Source: Seonamhaeicola sp.
GTDB taxonomy: Bacteria > Bacteroidota > Bacteroidia > Flavobacteriales > Flavobacteriaceae
Length of the DNA stretch: 64,000 bases
Reading direction: 5' to 3'
Assembly: GCF_028281565.1 (NCBI RefSeq)
Contig: NZ_JANQJQ010000041.1
Coordinates: 62,001 to 126,000, forward strand
Part shown: positions 34,336 through 43,888 of the stretch, in pieces
How the letters are laid out: each line of letters opens with the position of its first letter
How positions within the stretch are numbered: the first letter of the stretch is position 1
The notes under the pieces: model-generated
Told to the model about the DNA's origin: nothing
What the model saw: the letters and a program-made list of their open reading frames with translations, nothing else
Databases searched by the model: none
Translations under genes and position numbers: made by a program

Positions 34336-36390
34336 ATGAAAAATATAAAGAACTTATTTCAAACATGCTTTCTTTTGCTTGCCATAGCAACTGTTACTAT
34401 TGCATGCCAAGACGACGAGTATGATCCACCTGGGTTTTTCGTGGATCTTAATCTAACCGTGAGCACTGGGTCTACGCCTATAAGAATTGGTGAGGTCAAT
34501 AGGTTTACCTCTTTTTCCGATATATCGGCCGGGGCGGATTATTCAGAATGGATTATCCCTAGTACCGCATTTTTCCTGCAAGGACCAATTCCTAACAATC
34601 TTGAAAATTATGATGATTATATTATCAACCCAGGCGAAACCGTTTCATCAGATAAAACAGTACATGTTTTATTTACTAAAGGTGATTCTTTTACGCCTAT
34701 TAAGTATCGCGGAATTTTCCCGGATTCTACATCACATACCTTAAATGTTTGGAATCCTGAAACAGGTGAAGGAGAAGTAGACACTATAAAAACGGAACGG
34801 GTTAATGGTAAATGGGTAGCAGAATTTACGTTTATATATGACGTTTATGATACCGTAGTAGCAAAACCGGAGGTGCGGTTTTTAGATGAAACCATTTTGG
34901 ATTATGAAAATACGCCAGCGCTTACGCTATCGTTTGGAGACAAACTTATTGTTGAAGATTTAAGTGCATTTATTCTTGATAATAATGCAAGACCGGAGTA
35001 TACAAGATTTAGAGTGCATACTACAGAAGAGGATGAAGATAATCAAACTAATATGTATAGCGAAACTTTTCAAAGAGATGGTGATTTTGAACGAAGAATA
35101 ATCGACACCATTACTTTTGATGAGGTTGGTGAATTTAGAATAGAACATACGGCCCGTAGAGAGCGCGGGGAACGTGTAGGCCAAAGTGAAGATATTTTGG
35201 ATATCCCTACACTTATCACAGTAATACCTTTGGATGAAGATTTAGAATTAGATACGTCTATTTCGGTTGAAGAAAGGGATGATGATCGTATATTTATTCC
35301 AATAACCTCACGTTTAGCGGAAATTGAAGGCGATGTAACCGGTAATTTTGACGTCCAGGTAGATGGTGCTTCAATTCCTGTATCAACCGTGGGTATTGGG
35401 GCTCGTAATGGAGGTGATGCAGGGTTTATTATACTTACTTTAGAGACCCCTTTGGTTCCTGCAGATGCAGCTAAAACAGTTACAGTATCCTATGATGGTA
35501 ATGGAGATTTAATGTCTAGGGATTTACGTCCGCTACAAGCTTTTTCTAATGCTGATATTCAAGTATATGTACCAATTCCTGTGGCTTTAGATGGTACTTT
35601 AATAACGACTATTGATGGCAAAATAACAATTCCGTTTGACCAGCCACTAAGTTCGGAGTCCATTGCTAATTCATTAGACCCAACAGCTGGATTCATAATA
35701 GGATTAAATGGAGGTAGTGGAACTGTTTCTTCTGTTGCTATTAGTGCAACTGATGATAAAGTATTAGAATTAGAATTAGTGGAAGGTGTGTATGATGATG
35801 ATGTGATTACGGTTGCTTACACAGGGCCTGGGGATATTAGATCTGTAGGGGACGGAGAAATTAATGATTTTACAGCTCAGCCTGTAGAAATTGGTTTCTT
35901 TAATATTCTTGCTGATGCTGTTAGTGGTTTTGATAATCCTATAAATACCGATTGGAGGTCCAATTCAAAAACTGGAGGTGAAATGGAAATAGTGCCTACA
36001 CCAACACCATTGAATCCATCGTCTGTTACCTCTACTGGTAATGCTTTACGCATGGCCTCAGCCAATGGAGCCAATGAAAGACCAAGAGCTTTAACAGTAG
36101 TAACTGTACCTTTTGAGGATGGCGTTGCTTATAAATTCAGATATAAAAGATACCTGGTAGCTGCTAATACAACCGTTGTAGCCGGACAGGGAGATTTGTT
36201 TAGAGTAAGTTTCAATACAACAGTAAATAATTGGGATGATGCAGGTACTGTTTTTGATACATGGCAAGAATTTGAAGCCATCATAACGCCTGGCCCTGAA
36301 GGCATATTAGACTTTAGAACGGTTCAAGGGTCGCCGCATGAGGTTTATTATGATGATTTGATGATAGACAAGTATGAAACAAGACCATAA
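34336..36390 (+). CDS. Surface glycan-binding lipoprotein in the SusE/F position
   Basis: The protein has 684 residues. A lipoprotein signal ends at C24, followed by QDDEYDPP, an acidic stretch like Bacteroidota surface-export signals. Domains by pattern: an N-terminal PKD/Ig-like region (about 30-290), two SwmB/Big-like beta domains (about 295-395 and 400-510; note repeated VTVSYDGNGDL and VTVAYTGPGDI), and a C-terminal CBM4/9-like beta-sandwich (about 530-680; DTWQEFEAIITPGPEG, YYDDLMIDK). It has no catalytic motif. Directly after susD, such proteins capture the polymer for the SusCD complex. The specificity is unknown. A terminator follows. Confidence 0.85.
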   Translation: MKNIKNLFQTCFLLLAIATVTIACQDDEYDPPGFFVDLNLTVSTGSTPIRIGEVNRFTSFSDISAGADYSEWIIPSTAFFLQGPIPNNLENYDDYIINPGETVSSDKTVHVLFTKGDSFTPIKYRGIFPDSTSHTLNVWNPETGEGEVDTIKTERVNGKWVAEFTFIYDVYDTVVAKPEVRFLDETILDYENTPALTLSFGDKLIVEDLSAFILDNNARPEYTRFRVHTTEEDEDNQTNMYSETFQRDGDFERRIIDTITFDEVGEFRIEHTARRERGERVGQSEDILDIPTLITVIPLDEDLELDTSISVEERDDDRIFIPITSRLAEIEGDVTGNFDVQVDGASIPVSTVGIGARNGGDAGFIILTLETPLVPADAAKTVTVSYDGNGDLMSRDLRPLQAFSNADIQVYVPIPVALDGTLITTIDGKITIPFDQPLSSESIANSLDPTAGFIIGLNGGSGTVSSVAISATDDKVLELELVEGVYDDDVITVAYTGPGDIRSVGDGEINDFTAQPVEIGFFNILADAVSGFDNPINTDWRSNSKTGGEMEIVPTPTPLNPSSVTSTGNALRMASANGANERPRALTVVTVPFEDGVAYKFRYKRYLVAANTTVVAGQGDLFRVSFNTTVNNWDDAGTVFDTWQEFEAIITPGPEGILDFRTVQGSPHEVYYDDLMIDKYETRP

Positions 36391-36420
36391 GGTGTTTGTA
36401 TAATTTTTGTAAATAAACAT

Positions 36421-36453
36421 TAAACCCTTGAGCATTGGCGCAAGGGTTTTTTT
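36421..36453 (+). terminator. Terminator of the susC-susD-SGBP operon
   Basis: AAACCCTTG and CAAGGGTTT form a perfect 9-bp stem with a 10-nt loop followed by a T-run. Confidence 0.9.
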
Positions 36454-36457
36454 AAAG

Positions 36458-36465
36458 TATCTTTC
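36458..36465 (+). promoter_or_regulatory. Candidate -7 box of the 36495 sulfatase gene
   Basis: TATCTTTC differs from TAnnTTTG only at the last base and lies directly after the terminator, 29 nt above the ATG. Confidence 0.35.
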
Positions 36466-36494
36466 GGCATCAATTAAACACACAATTATTACAC

Positions 36495-38372
36495 ATGAAA
36501 ATCTTTTCTAAACTATTATTATTTTCTTTTGTTTGTCTATCATTTCACAGCTGCAAAACTCAAAAACAAGATGTAGATCCACCAAATATTGTATGGATAA
36601 CTTCAGAAGACAATTCAAAGCATTATATAAAACTATTTGATGAAAATGGCGTGGCAACACCCAATATAGAATCACTTGCCGATCAAGGGGTGGTTTTCAA
36701 TCACGCATTTTCAAATGCTCCCGTATGTAGTGTAGCACGTTCTACACTTATTACGGGAAGTTATACGCCAAGAATTGGGGCGCAATTTCACAGGAAAATC
36801 CAACAAGTGCCTATGCCCAAAGGATTGGAAATGTATCCGGCATATTTAAGACAGGCAGGGTATTACACTACAAATAACTCAAAGGAAGACTATAATTTAG
36901 TGAAGAGCGATAGTGTTTGGGATGACTCTTCAAAAAAAGCTACCTACAAGAATAGGAAAGAAGGTCAGCCATTCTTCCATGTTGTTAATCTGGGGGATTC
37001 GCACGAAAGTCGCCTTCATTTTTCCGAAGAAAAAATGAACAACACCCCAACTAACACTGATGTAAATACTGTTTTCGTTCAACCAAATCACCCAAATACA
37101 GATTTGTTTAAGTACACCAATGCTTTCTACAGAGATAGAATGGTGCATATTGATAAACAATTGGGAGCTATTGTTAAGGAATTGGAAGAAGATGGGCTTT
37201 TGGAATCCACAATCATATTCTATTTTGGTGATCATGGAGGCGTGTTGCCAGGTAGTAAGGGGTATATTTATGAAACAGGTTTGCACGTGCCCTTGGTTGT
37301 TAGAGTCCCTGAGAAATATAAGCATTTGGTAAATGCTGAAATCGGTGGTAGAGAAGATACCTTTGTAAGTTTTAAAGATTTTGGTCCAACAGTTTTAAAC
37401 CTGGCCGGAGTAAAAGTTCCCGGAACTATGGATGGAAAACCGTTTATGGGTGAAAATGTAACGGCAGAATATTTAAGTAGCTGTGATGAAACCTACAGTT
37501 ATGCAGATCGATTTGATGAGAAATATGACATGCTCAGAGCAGTTAGAAAAGGGAACTATAAATATATGCGTAGTTATCAACCATTCAATTTTGATGGTTT
37601 AATGAATAACTATCGCTATAAGCAGTTGGCTTATAAAGAGTGGGCTGAGTTGTACGAGGCCGGTAAGCTTAATGATGTGCAGGCTGCATTTTTCAAAAGG
37701 AGACCAGTTGAATTGCTTTTTGATGTTGAAGCCGACCCATATGAAACAAAAAACCTGGCGAATAATGCCAATTATAAAAGTACCTTGTTGGAGTTGAGAG
37801 GAAAATTAAATGATTGGGTATTGGGGATGCCAGATTTGTCATTTTATCCGGAGCATTACTTGATTGAAAATGCTTTTGATAACCCAGTAGTGTTTGGACA
37901 AAAGCATAAAAAGGATATTGAACGTTATATTGAAATTTCCAATTTAGCTTTATTGGATTATAATGAGGCTAAAGACGGTATCGAAACAAGTTTAAAATCT
38001 AGCGACCCATGGGATCGTTATTGGGGATTGGTTACATGTAGTATTTTTGGCGAAGCAGCCAAAGAGTTCGTTCCAACCATTATTGAAATTTCCAATAATG
38101 ATTCAGAATTAATCAATAAAGTAAGAGCGGCCGAATATTTAGGTTTAATTAAACATACGGAGCCAGCGGCGGTCATGACTCAGGCATTATATGATTCAAA
38201 ACAAGCTGCAGAAGCATTACTTATTATTAATTCCATTGTTTTTATGGATCAGGGAGAACACAAATATCAGTTTAACATTGATGTTGATAAGATCGACAAA
38301 GACATTCTGAAGGTTAAGGAATTAGACCGTAAAATGGATTACATTAAAAATGTCATTAACTCCAAAAACTAA
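36495..38372 (+). CDS. Lipoprotein sulfatase with helical-repeat C-terminus
   Basis: The protein has 625 residues. A lipoprotein signal ends at C20 (LSFHSC). The sulfatase core (about 29-450) has WITSEDNS at the first metal site, where most sulfatases have DD, and active-site C78-S-V-A-R82, a variant of C-x-P/A-x-R with Val at the third place. Later motifs are FYFGDHGG and YIYETGLHVPLVVRVP. The C-terminal 110 residues (from about 490; RYWGLVTCSIFGEAAKEF) look like HEAT-type helical repeats. The same build occurs in the sulfatase at 51751-53658, a paralog about as long. It should remove sulfate from oligosaccharides in the periplasm or at a membrane face; regiospecificity is unknown. Confidence 0.9.
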   Translation: MKIFSKLLLFSFVCLSFHSCKTQKQDVDPPNIVWITSEDNSKHYIKLFDENGVATPNIESLADQGVVFNHAFSNAPVCSVARSTLITGSYTPRIGAQFHRKIQQVPMPKGLEMYPAYLRQAGYYTTNNSKEDYNLVKSDSVWDDSSKKATYKNRKEGQPFFHVVNLGDSHESRLHFSEEKMNNTPTNTDVNTVFVQPNHPNTDLFKYTNAFYRDRMVHIDKQLGAIVKELEEDGLLESTIIFYFGDHGGVLPGSKGYIYETGLHVPLVVRVPEKYKHLVNAEIGGREDTFVSFKDFGPTVLNLAGVKVPGTMDGKPFMGENVTAEYLSSCDETYSYADRFDEKYDMLRAVRKGNYKYMRSYQPFNFDGLMNNYRYKQLAYKEWAELYEAGKLNDVQAAFFKRRPVELLFDVEADPYETKNLANNANYKSTLLELRGKLNDWVLGMPDLSFYPEHYLIENAFDNPVVFGQKHKKDIERYIEISNLALLDYNEAKDGIETSLKSSDPWDRYWGLVTCSIFGEAAKEFVPTIIEISNNDSELINKVRAAEYLGLIKHTEPAAVMTQALYDSKQAAEALLIINSIVFMDQGEHKYQFNIDVDKIDKDILKVKELDRKMDYIKNVINSKN

Positions 38373-38378
38373 AAAAGA

Positions 38379-38409
38379 AAACCTGCAAATTAGATTTGCA
38401 GGTTTTTTT
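38379..38409 (+). terminator. Terminator after the 36495 sulfatase gene
   Basis: AACCTGCAAAT and ATTTGCAGGTT form an 11-bp stem with a 2-3-nt loop and a following T-run. Confidence 0.92.
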
Positions 38410-38465
38410 AATCATATCAAATAATTATTTAAACATTTGGCGTATTCTTTCCTGTTCAAAATATT

Positions 38466-38473
38466 TAGTTTTG
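38466..38473 (+). promoter_or_regulatory. -7 box of the 38523 sulfatase gene
   Basis: TAGTTTTG matches TAnnTTTG exactly, downstream of the preceding terminator and 49 nt above the ATG, so this gene has its own promoter. Confidence 0.5.
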
Positions 38474-38522
38474 TTCAAGTACATTGGAGTACAGAATAAA
38501 TTAAACTAACAAAAACAAGTTC

Positions 38523-40346
38523 ATGAATTATTTTAAAAGTGTTTTATTGATGGTGTTGGCAATAACATTATCAAGTTGCGCAAATAAAAAAGAAAATCCA
38601 TCTAGCGAAGCATTTAAAAAACCAAATGTCATTATTGTAATTACTGATGATCAGGGATACGGTGATATAGGGGCGCATGGTAATAAAGTCATTAAAACCC
38701 CTAATATAGACGCTTTGCACAATGAAAGTTACAGGTTTACGGACTTTCATGTAGGGCCAACATGTGCGCCGACACGTTCAGGATTGATGACCGGTAGATA
38801 TGCTAATGAAGTAGGTGTATGGCATACCGTTGGAGGCTGGTCTTTATTGAGAGAGCAAGAAAAAACAATGGCGGATATGTTTACTGAGGCAGGTTATGCA
38901 ACCGGCGGTTTTGGTAAATGGCACCTAGGAGATAATTATCCTTTTAGACCCGAAGATCGGGGATTTCAGGAAACTGTTATGCATGGAGGCGGTGGTGTAG
39001 ATCAAACACCGGATTATTGGGGGAATACTTATTTTGATGATACCTATTTCCATAACGGAAAACCTCAAAAATATGAAGGTTATTGCACTGATGTGTTCTT
39101 TAGGGAAGCCACTAGATTTATCGGGGAAAATAAGGACAAACCATTCTTTTGCTATATTGCTACTAATGCCCCTCACGGGCCATATCATGTACCTTTAAAT
39201 TACTATAATATTTACAAGGATCTAGGGGATGATGTTCTAAAGGAAAACCAAAAACGCTTTTACGGCATGATAACCAATGTAGATGATAATTTAGGAAAGT
39301 TGAGGTCTACCTTAAAAGAATTGAACATTGCGGATAATACTATTTTAATTTTCATGACAGATAATGGCACAACAGGCTATTATAACAAGAAGGGCGTTGA
39401 AACTGGTTTTAATGCTGGTATGAGAGGGACCAAGGGCAGCGAATATGAAGGCGGGCATAGAGTGCCGTTTTTTATTTATTGGAAGGATGGTAATATATCT
39501 AAAGGAACCGATATTAACGAGTTATCGGCAAATTTAGATGTTATGCCAACTTTAGCGGAATTATGTAGAATAGACCTTCCAAAAGACCATTTAGATTTGG
39601 CTGGACAAAGTTTAGTACCGTTTATTGAAGATCCGAGCAAGACAGATAATCGGATGTTGATTACGGATTCCCAAAGAATTCAGGTCCCTGAAAAATGGAG
39701 AAAATCTTCCGTAATGCAAAACAAATGGCGTTTGGTCAATGGTAAAGAGTTATATAACATTGAAACCGATAAAAGTCAAAAGCATGATATTGCTGCCGAG
39801 CACCCTGAAAAGGTTGAGGAAATGAAAGCTTTCTACGAGAACTGGTGGAAAAGGGTGTCTGTTCAGTTTGATGAAGAGATTTATTTCAAAATAGGAACTG
39901 CAGAAGAAAACCCTATAACCTTAACCTGTCATGATGTACATGCCGATAATGGAAACCAACCATGGAATCAGAGGTACATAAGAAGTGGGGCCAAAGGTAA
40001 AGGCTATTGGAGCATAGATATTAAGGAGGAGGGCGATTATGAGGTGTCTTTAAGAAGGTATCCTATAGAAGCAGATGTATTAATTAATGGTACCGTTCCT
40101 CCAATTACCAAGGAAGAGAAGCCCGGTTTACAAAATGATTATGTTGAAGGGGTGAACCTTAATTATACGAAAGCCTCGATAAAAATTGGGGATAACGTTT
40201 CAGAATCTGTAGCAGTTTCAAATGATGACAAATCCGCAAATTTCAATGTGCATTTAACCAAAGGAAAAACCCAAATGAATGCTAGTTTCTTTAATGCCAA
40301 AGGTGAAGAAAATATAGCTTATTACGTTTATATTAAAAAGAAATAG
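38523..40346 (+). CDS. Lipoprotein arylsulfatase-type sulfatase
   Basis: The protein has 607 residues. The lipoprotein signal ends at C19 (ITLSSC). The sulfatase domain spans about 34-480: metal ligands in VITDDQGYGDIG, active-site C81-A-P-T-R85 with the downstream SGLMTGR, KWHLGDNYPF, FMTDNGTTG and EYEGGHRVPFFIYW. The last 120 residues (from about 480) form a beta-rich accessory domain not recognised as a named carbohydrate-binding module. The Cys needs conversion to formylglycine by a maturation enzyme; none is in this window. Flanked by terminators on both sides, it is a single-gene unit. Confidence 0.92.
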   Translation: MNYFKSVLLMVLAITLSSCANKKENPSSEAFKKPNVIIVITDDQGYGDIGAHGNKVIKTPNIDALHNESYRFTDFHVGPTCAPTRSGLMTGRYANEVGVWHTVGGWSLLREQEKTMADMFTEAGYATGGFGKWHLGDNYPFRPEDRGFQETVMHGGGGVDQTPDYWGNTYFDDTYFHNGKPQKYEGYCTDVFFREATRFIGENKDKPFFCYIATNAPHGPYHVPLNYYNIYKDLGDDVLKENQKRFYGMITNVDDNLGKLRSTLKELNIADNTILIFMTDNGTTGYYNKKGVETGFNAGMRGTKGSEYEGGHRVPFFIYWKDGNISKGTDINELSANLDVMPTLAELCRIDLPKDHLDLAGQSLVPFIEDPSKTDNRMLITDSQRIQVPEKWRKSSVMQNKWRLVNGKELYNIETDKSQKHDIAAEHPEKVEEMKAFYENWWKRVSVQFDEEIYFKIGTAEENPITLTCHDVHADNGNQPWNQRYIRSGAKGKGYWSIDIKEEGDYEVSLRRYPIEADVLINGTVPPITKEEKPGLQNDYVEGVNLNYTKASIKIGDNVSESVAVSNDDKSANFNVHLTKGKTQMNASFFNAKGEENIAYYVYIKKK

Positions 40347-40374
40347 ACTTAGGTTTTTTACTTATAAATTTACT

Positions 40375-40402
40375 AAAGGTATTCGTGAGAATGCCTTTTT
40401 TT
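40375..40402 (+). terminator. Terminator after the 38523 sulfatase gene
   Basis: AAGGTATTC and GAATGCCTT pair (one mismatch) around a tight loop and are followed by a T-run. Confidence 0.75.
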
Positions 40403-40420
40403 ATTGGGGATATGCAATAA

Positions 40421-40486
40421 AAACCCATTTGTTACATTTTTCCTTCACTTTCTTACTTTTTGGCATTTAGGCATAATTTAATTTAG
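40421..40486 (+). promoter_or_regulatory. Promoter region of the propeller/DUF1080/GH2 operon
   Basis: AAACCCA-N3-GTTACATTT (40421-40439) repeats the box found upstream of susC. A -7-like TAATTTAG (40479-40486; one mismatch to TAnnTTTG) lies 25 nt above the ATG. The leader ends in AACAAACTAAACTG. Confidence 0.45.
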
Positions 40487-40511
40487 CATCAACAAACTAA
40501 ACTGATGACTA

Positions 40512-43500
40512 ATGACTAAGAATATTACGAATTTTAGGAGTGCTTTTTGGGGACTCTTTCTTTTCCCAATAATGGGGTTCTCTCAAGTGTTTAGTAGTGG
40601 TTTTGAAAATACTTTAGCCACAGAATGGGATGCTGCTACAAGTGGGACCGGCCTGGATGCTTTTGAGATTACAACTGCTGCCAAAAGAACAGGTAGCTAT
40701 GGTTTTCATATAAAGTTTAGTGCCAGTGGCCAAAAAGGTAATTTATGGACCTTCAAGAATATTAATTGGGAGTTAGGTAAAACTTACAGGGTGTCCTATT
40801 ATTTCAAAATTATTTCGCCGGATAACGGTAATGATTCCCATATAAAAACCTTTGAAAGCAATGGCACCAAGTTTGGGTCTCATTTATATGGTGATAATGT
40901 TATAAATGATGCCACTACAACTTCAGATTGGATAAAGTTTGAAGACGTCATTACTCCCGAAATGAATGATACAGGAGGATACGTTTTGTTCACTTTTAGG
41001 CCATCAGCCTCCGGAGGTGGAGAGTATTACTTCGATGATTTTTTAATTGAGGAGATTGTTCCGCCATCTGGGTTCTTTGTTGATATAAAAACAAAAGATA
41101 TTGTATCGGAGCCCTCTATAGAATGGGTGCAATTTGGTCCGGGGATGAGTGGGAATAATAAAATATTCTATCCACATCCCACAGATTCCGATGTCCATTA
41201 TATAAGTCCAAATATGGGGAATTCATATCGGTCTACAGATGGAGGTTTTACTTATGAAACCCTTATGGACCCGGATGGTAGATCTTACAAGTCTGGTCAT
41301 AGAGGTCCGGTAGCTTTTTATTCGCTTGATTTTTCAAGGCAAGATGCCAGTTTTGGTTTGTCTACAGGAAGTGTTAAGGGAGGCCTTTATACAACTTCAG
41401 ATAAAGGAAAAACATGGTCGCTTGTAGAATCAGCTCAGGGAGTAGTGGGCGACAACTATTTATCAGTGGTTTCGGTAGACCCTAAAAATGACAACATTTG
41501 GTTTTTGGGAGTAGGTAGAATGCGGCATTATGGAAAATTGTCTTACCCGCAATCAAACCCTAAAGGCAGTTTTGTTGACCCCGATGCTAATGGCAGACTT
41601 TGGAAAAGTACGAACAAAGGACAAACGTGGACGCTTTCAAATTCAGGGATAAATTCCAATGCAGAGTTTAGCCATATTTTGGTTGATCCTGTAGATAGTT
41701 CCATTGTATATGCAGGAACAAATTATGGCTTTTATAAAAGTACAGATGGAGGCGTCACCTGGGCTTTAAAATCCAATGGGATAGACCATGACATGATTCT
41801 CTCAATGGATATGCATCATGATCAGGTGACTGATCAGGTCACGCTTTTCGCCTTAAGTAATATTATATGGAAAGCTGCTGCCAGTGGAAACTCTGTAGAA
41901 CATGACCAGGGTGGTGTTTTTAAAAGTACCGATAAAGGAGAAACCTGGACTAACCTTAATGGTAATTTGCATATTGATTTAAGCGAATTTAATGATGACA
42001 ACGATGTTAAGAAAAGTTATTATCAAACCGTCGCCCATTATTTTGGCTTGGGAAGTTGGACGGATGCACAAACGGCATACCCGGTCTTGCCTACTAGTAT
42101 AACCACCAGATTTAATACAATTACCGTTGATCCCAATGATGTCAATAACTTATACCTGGTTAATGAATACTCCAATGCCTCAGATAATAATTTTAAGCCA
42201 GGGCAAATTTGGAGAACTAAAAATGGTGGCGCTGATTGGTATGTAACTTTTAGGAACGGTAAAAACTGGAATAATGGTAAATATGATTCTTATTGGGTAA
42301 CACAGCGAAATAACCCTATGGGATCCAATGTTACTTTTAAATATAAAAGTGATTGGTTGAATAGAGATGGTTATGAGCGCAAGGGTTGCAATTACGCCAA
42401 GTTTAGTGCAGATGGTTCCGTATTGTATACGCAATTAGCAAAAATTGGTTTTGTGTCTTATGATAAAGGGGACACATGGGTAGATATTGATGATGAAGCA
42501 GCCGATGAACCTGGCTCTGCATTAGATGGTTGGGTAGGTGCAGGAAACAGTAATGTGCCCGGTCATGGGTTATATCAATCGCCTTTATGGCCTGGAAAGG
42601 TGTTTTGTCCGTCAGGAGAAAATAGTTTATGGATTACCAATGATGAAGGTGAAACGGTGAGGTCTGGAGCTCAAGGAGCTTCAGTAATGCATTTGGTTTT
42701 CAACAATAGTGGTATTAGACAAGAGCATTCCGTTAGTTCGGTGGTGGTACACCCAACTGATAAAGATACCTGGTACGCCACTTTTTTTAGACAGGCCGGT
42801 AGAGGGGAATTTTATAAAAGCACCGATGCTGGTGCTAACTGGACTTCTATAGGAACGCCAATTCCGCAACCTTGGGATCCGGCACCTGCCGGAAGTGGCG
42901 ATCAGGCTGTCCATCAGGTAGGTTTAATGATCGATAAAAATAACCCAGATAATATATATTTCTGTGTACCCAAATCTTCTAAAGATATAGAGTGGGTAGG
43001 GGATAGTTGTCAAAGTTGGGGTGTTCATAAATCCTCGGATGGTGGTGTGACTTGGTCTGAAATAAACTCTGGTTTGCCAAGTTCATTAGATGTCGCCAGG
43101 ATAGCTTTTGACCCTAACGATACTAATACACTTTACGCAGCCGTCATTGATAATGGGGGCGGTTTATACAAATCTACTAATGGCGGAACTTCATGGAGTG
43201 AGGTGGCATCCACGACTTCAATTTCAGGATCTTCTGGAATCAATGATATTCATTTTGATGTTGACGGTAAAGCCTATATAACAGCTGGTTTTAAAAATGT
43301 AGGAGCTGATGACGGAGGGCTATGGGTAAGTGATGATAACATGTCAACTTGGACCAAAATTTTTGATTACCCTTGGACAAATAGAGTAGAAGTATCTAAA
43401 CTTGATACAAGAACTATTATGGTGTCAACATTACCCAATAATAATGTCGACAACAGAAACGGAGGTACCTATTTATCTAAGGACTCTGGTCAAACATGGG

Positions 43501-43886
43501 TGAAATTCAATAAAGGTAACGGGCAATCTGATAGAGTGAATGATATTGCTATAGATTATACCGTACCCGGAAAATATTATACCTCCGTACGCGGTAGTGG
43601 TTGGTATATGGCTGTAGATCCTAATCCTAATAGTTTAAATGTTGAAGATAAAATCAAGAATGATAATATTTTGGTTTACCCCAACCCAACTTTTGGAGCA
43701 TTACAGGTTAAGGGCTTGTTGGGAAACTTGGAGTTAATGGTGTACTCCATTGAGGGTAAATTGTTGATTCGTCAAAAGAGACATGGGGACCAACCGTTCG
43801 ACCTTTCTTCCTTAAACCATGGACTTTATGTTTATGAAGTAACTGATGGGACCATAATAAAAACAGGTAAAATTATAAAAGATTAG
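40512..43886 (+). CDS. T9SS-secreted Asp-box beta-propeller protein with N-terminal CBM (putative glycoside hydrolase)
   Basis: The protein has 1124 residues. After a signal peptide (1-25) comes a CBM4/9-like sandwich (about 27-180; SGFENTLATEWD, YYFDDFLIEEI). A large propeller region (about 190-1035) follows with at least ten Asp-box motifs of the S-T-D-G-G-x-T-W type (SYRSTDGGFTY, FYKSTDGGVTW, VFKSTDKGETW, VHKSSDGGVTW, LYKSTNGGTSW). The last 75 residues (YPNPTFGALQVKG) are a T9SS sorting domain. Multi-bladed Asp-box propellers occur in GH74 and sialidase-like enzymes, but no known catalytic signature can be assigned and there is no sialidase FRIP motif. The 877-residue protein at 55155-57788 is a paralog without CBM or sorting domain. 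It starts the operon, with the next gene 2 bp away. Confidence 0.8.
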   Translation: MTKNITNFRSAFWGLFLFPIMGFSQVFSSGFENTLATEWDAATSGTGLDAFEITTAAKRTGSYGFHIKFSASGQKGNLWTFKNINWELGKTYRVSYYFKIISPDNGNDSHIKTFESNGTKFGSHLYGDNVINDATTTSDWIKFEDVITPEMNDTGGYVLFTFRPSASGGGEYYFDDFLIEEIVPPSGFFVDIKTKDIVSEPSIEWVQFGPGMSGNNKIFYPHPTDSDVHYISPNMGNSYRSTDGGFTYETLMDPDGRSYKSGHRGPVAFYSLDFSRQDASFGLSTGSVKGGLYTTSDKGKTWSLVESAQGVVGDNYLSVVSVDPKNDNIWFLGVGRMRHYGKLSYPQSNPKGSFVDPDANGRLWKSTNKGQTWTLSNSGINSNAEFSHILVDPVDSSIVYAGTNYGFYKSTDGGVTWALKSNGIDHDMILSMDMHHDQVTDQVTLFALSNIIWKAAASGNSVEHDQGGVFKSTDKGETWTNLNGNLHIDLSEFNDDNDVKKSYYQTVAHYFGLGSWTDAQTAYPVLPTSITTRFNTITVDPNDVNNLYLVNEYSNASDNNFKPGQIWRTKNGGADWYVTFRNGKNWNNGKYDSYWVTQRNNPMGSNVTFKYKSDWLNRDGYERKGCNYAKFSADGSVLYTQLAKIGFVSYDKGDTWVDIDDEAADEPGSALDGWVGAGNSNVPGHGLYQSPLWPGKVFCPSGENSLWITNDEGETVRSGAQGASVMHLVFNNSGIRQEHSVSSVVVHPTDKDTWYATFFRQAGRGEFYKSTDAGANWTSIGTPIPQPWDPAPAGSGDQAVHQVGLMIDKNNPDNIYFCVPKSSKDIEWVGDSCQSWGVHKSSDGGVTWSEINSGLPSSLDVARIAFDPNDTNTLYAAVIDNGGGLYKSTNGGTSWSEVASTTSISGSSGINDIHFDVDGKAYITAGFKNVGADDGGLWVSDDNMSTWTKIFDYPWTNRVEVSKLDTRTIMVSTLPNNNVDNRNGGTYLSKDSGQTWVKFNKGNGQSDRVNDIAIDYTVPGKYYTSVRGSGWYMAVDPNPNSLNVEDKIKNDNILVYPNPTFGALQVKGLLGNLELMVYSIEGKLLIRQKRHGDQPFDLSSLNHGLYVYEVTDGTIIKTGKIIKD

Positions 43887-43888
43887 GC

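Noticed and set aside
36930-37325. 131-codon minus-strand open frame
   Set aside because: It is antisense to the 36495 sulfatase gene, without a promoter, leader or recognisable motif.
40512-43886. Annotation as a sialidase (GH33)
   Set aside because: Asp-boxes alone are not diagnostic; no FRIP motif or sialidase catalytic pattern is seen.
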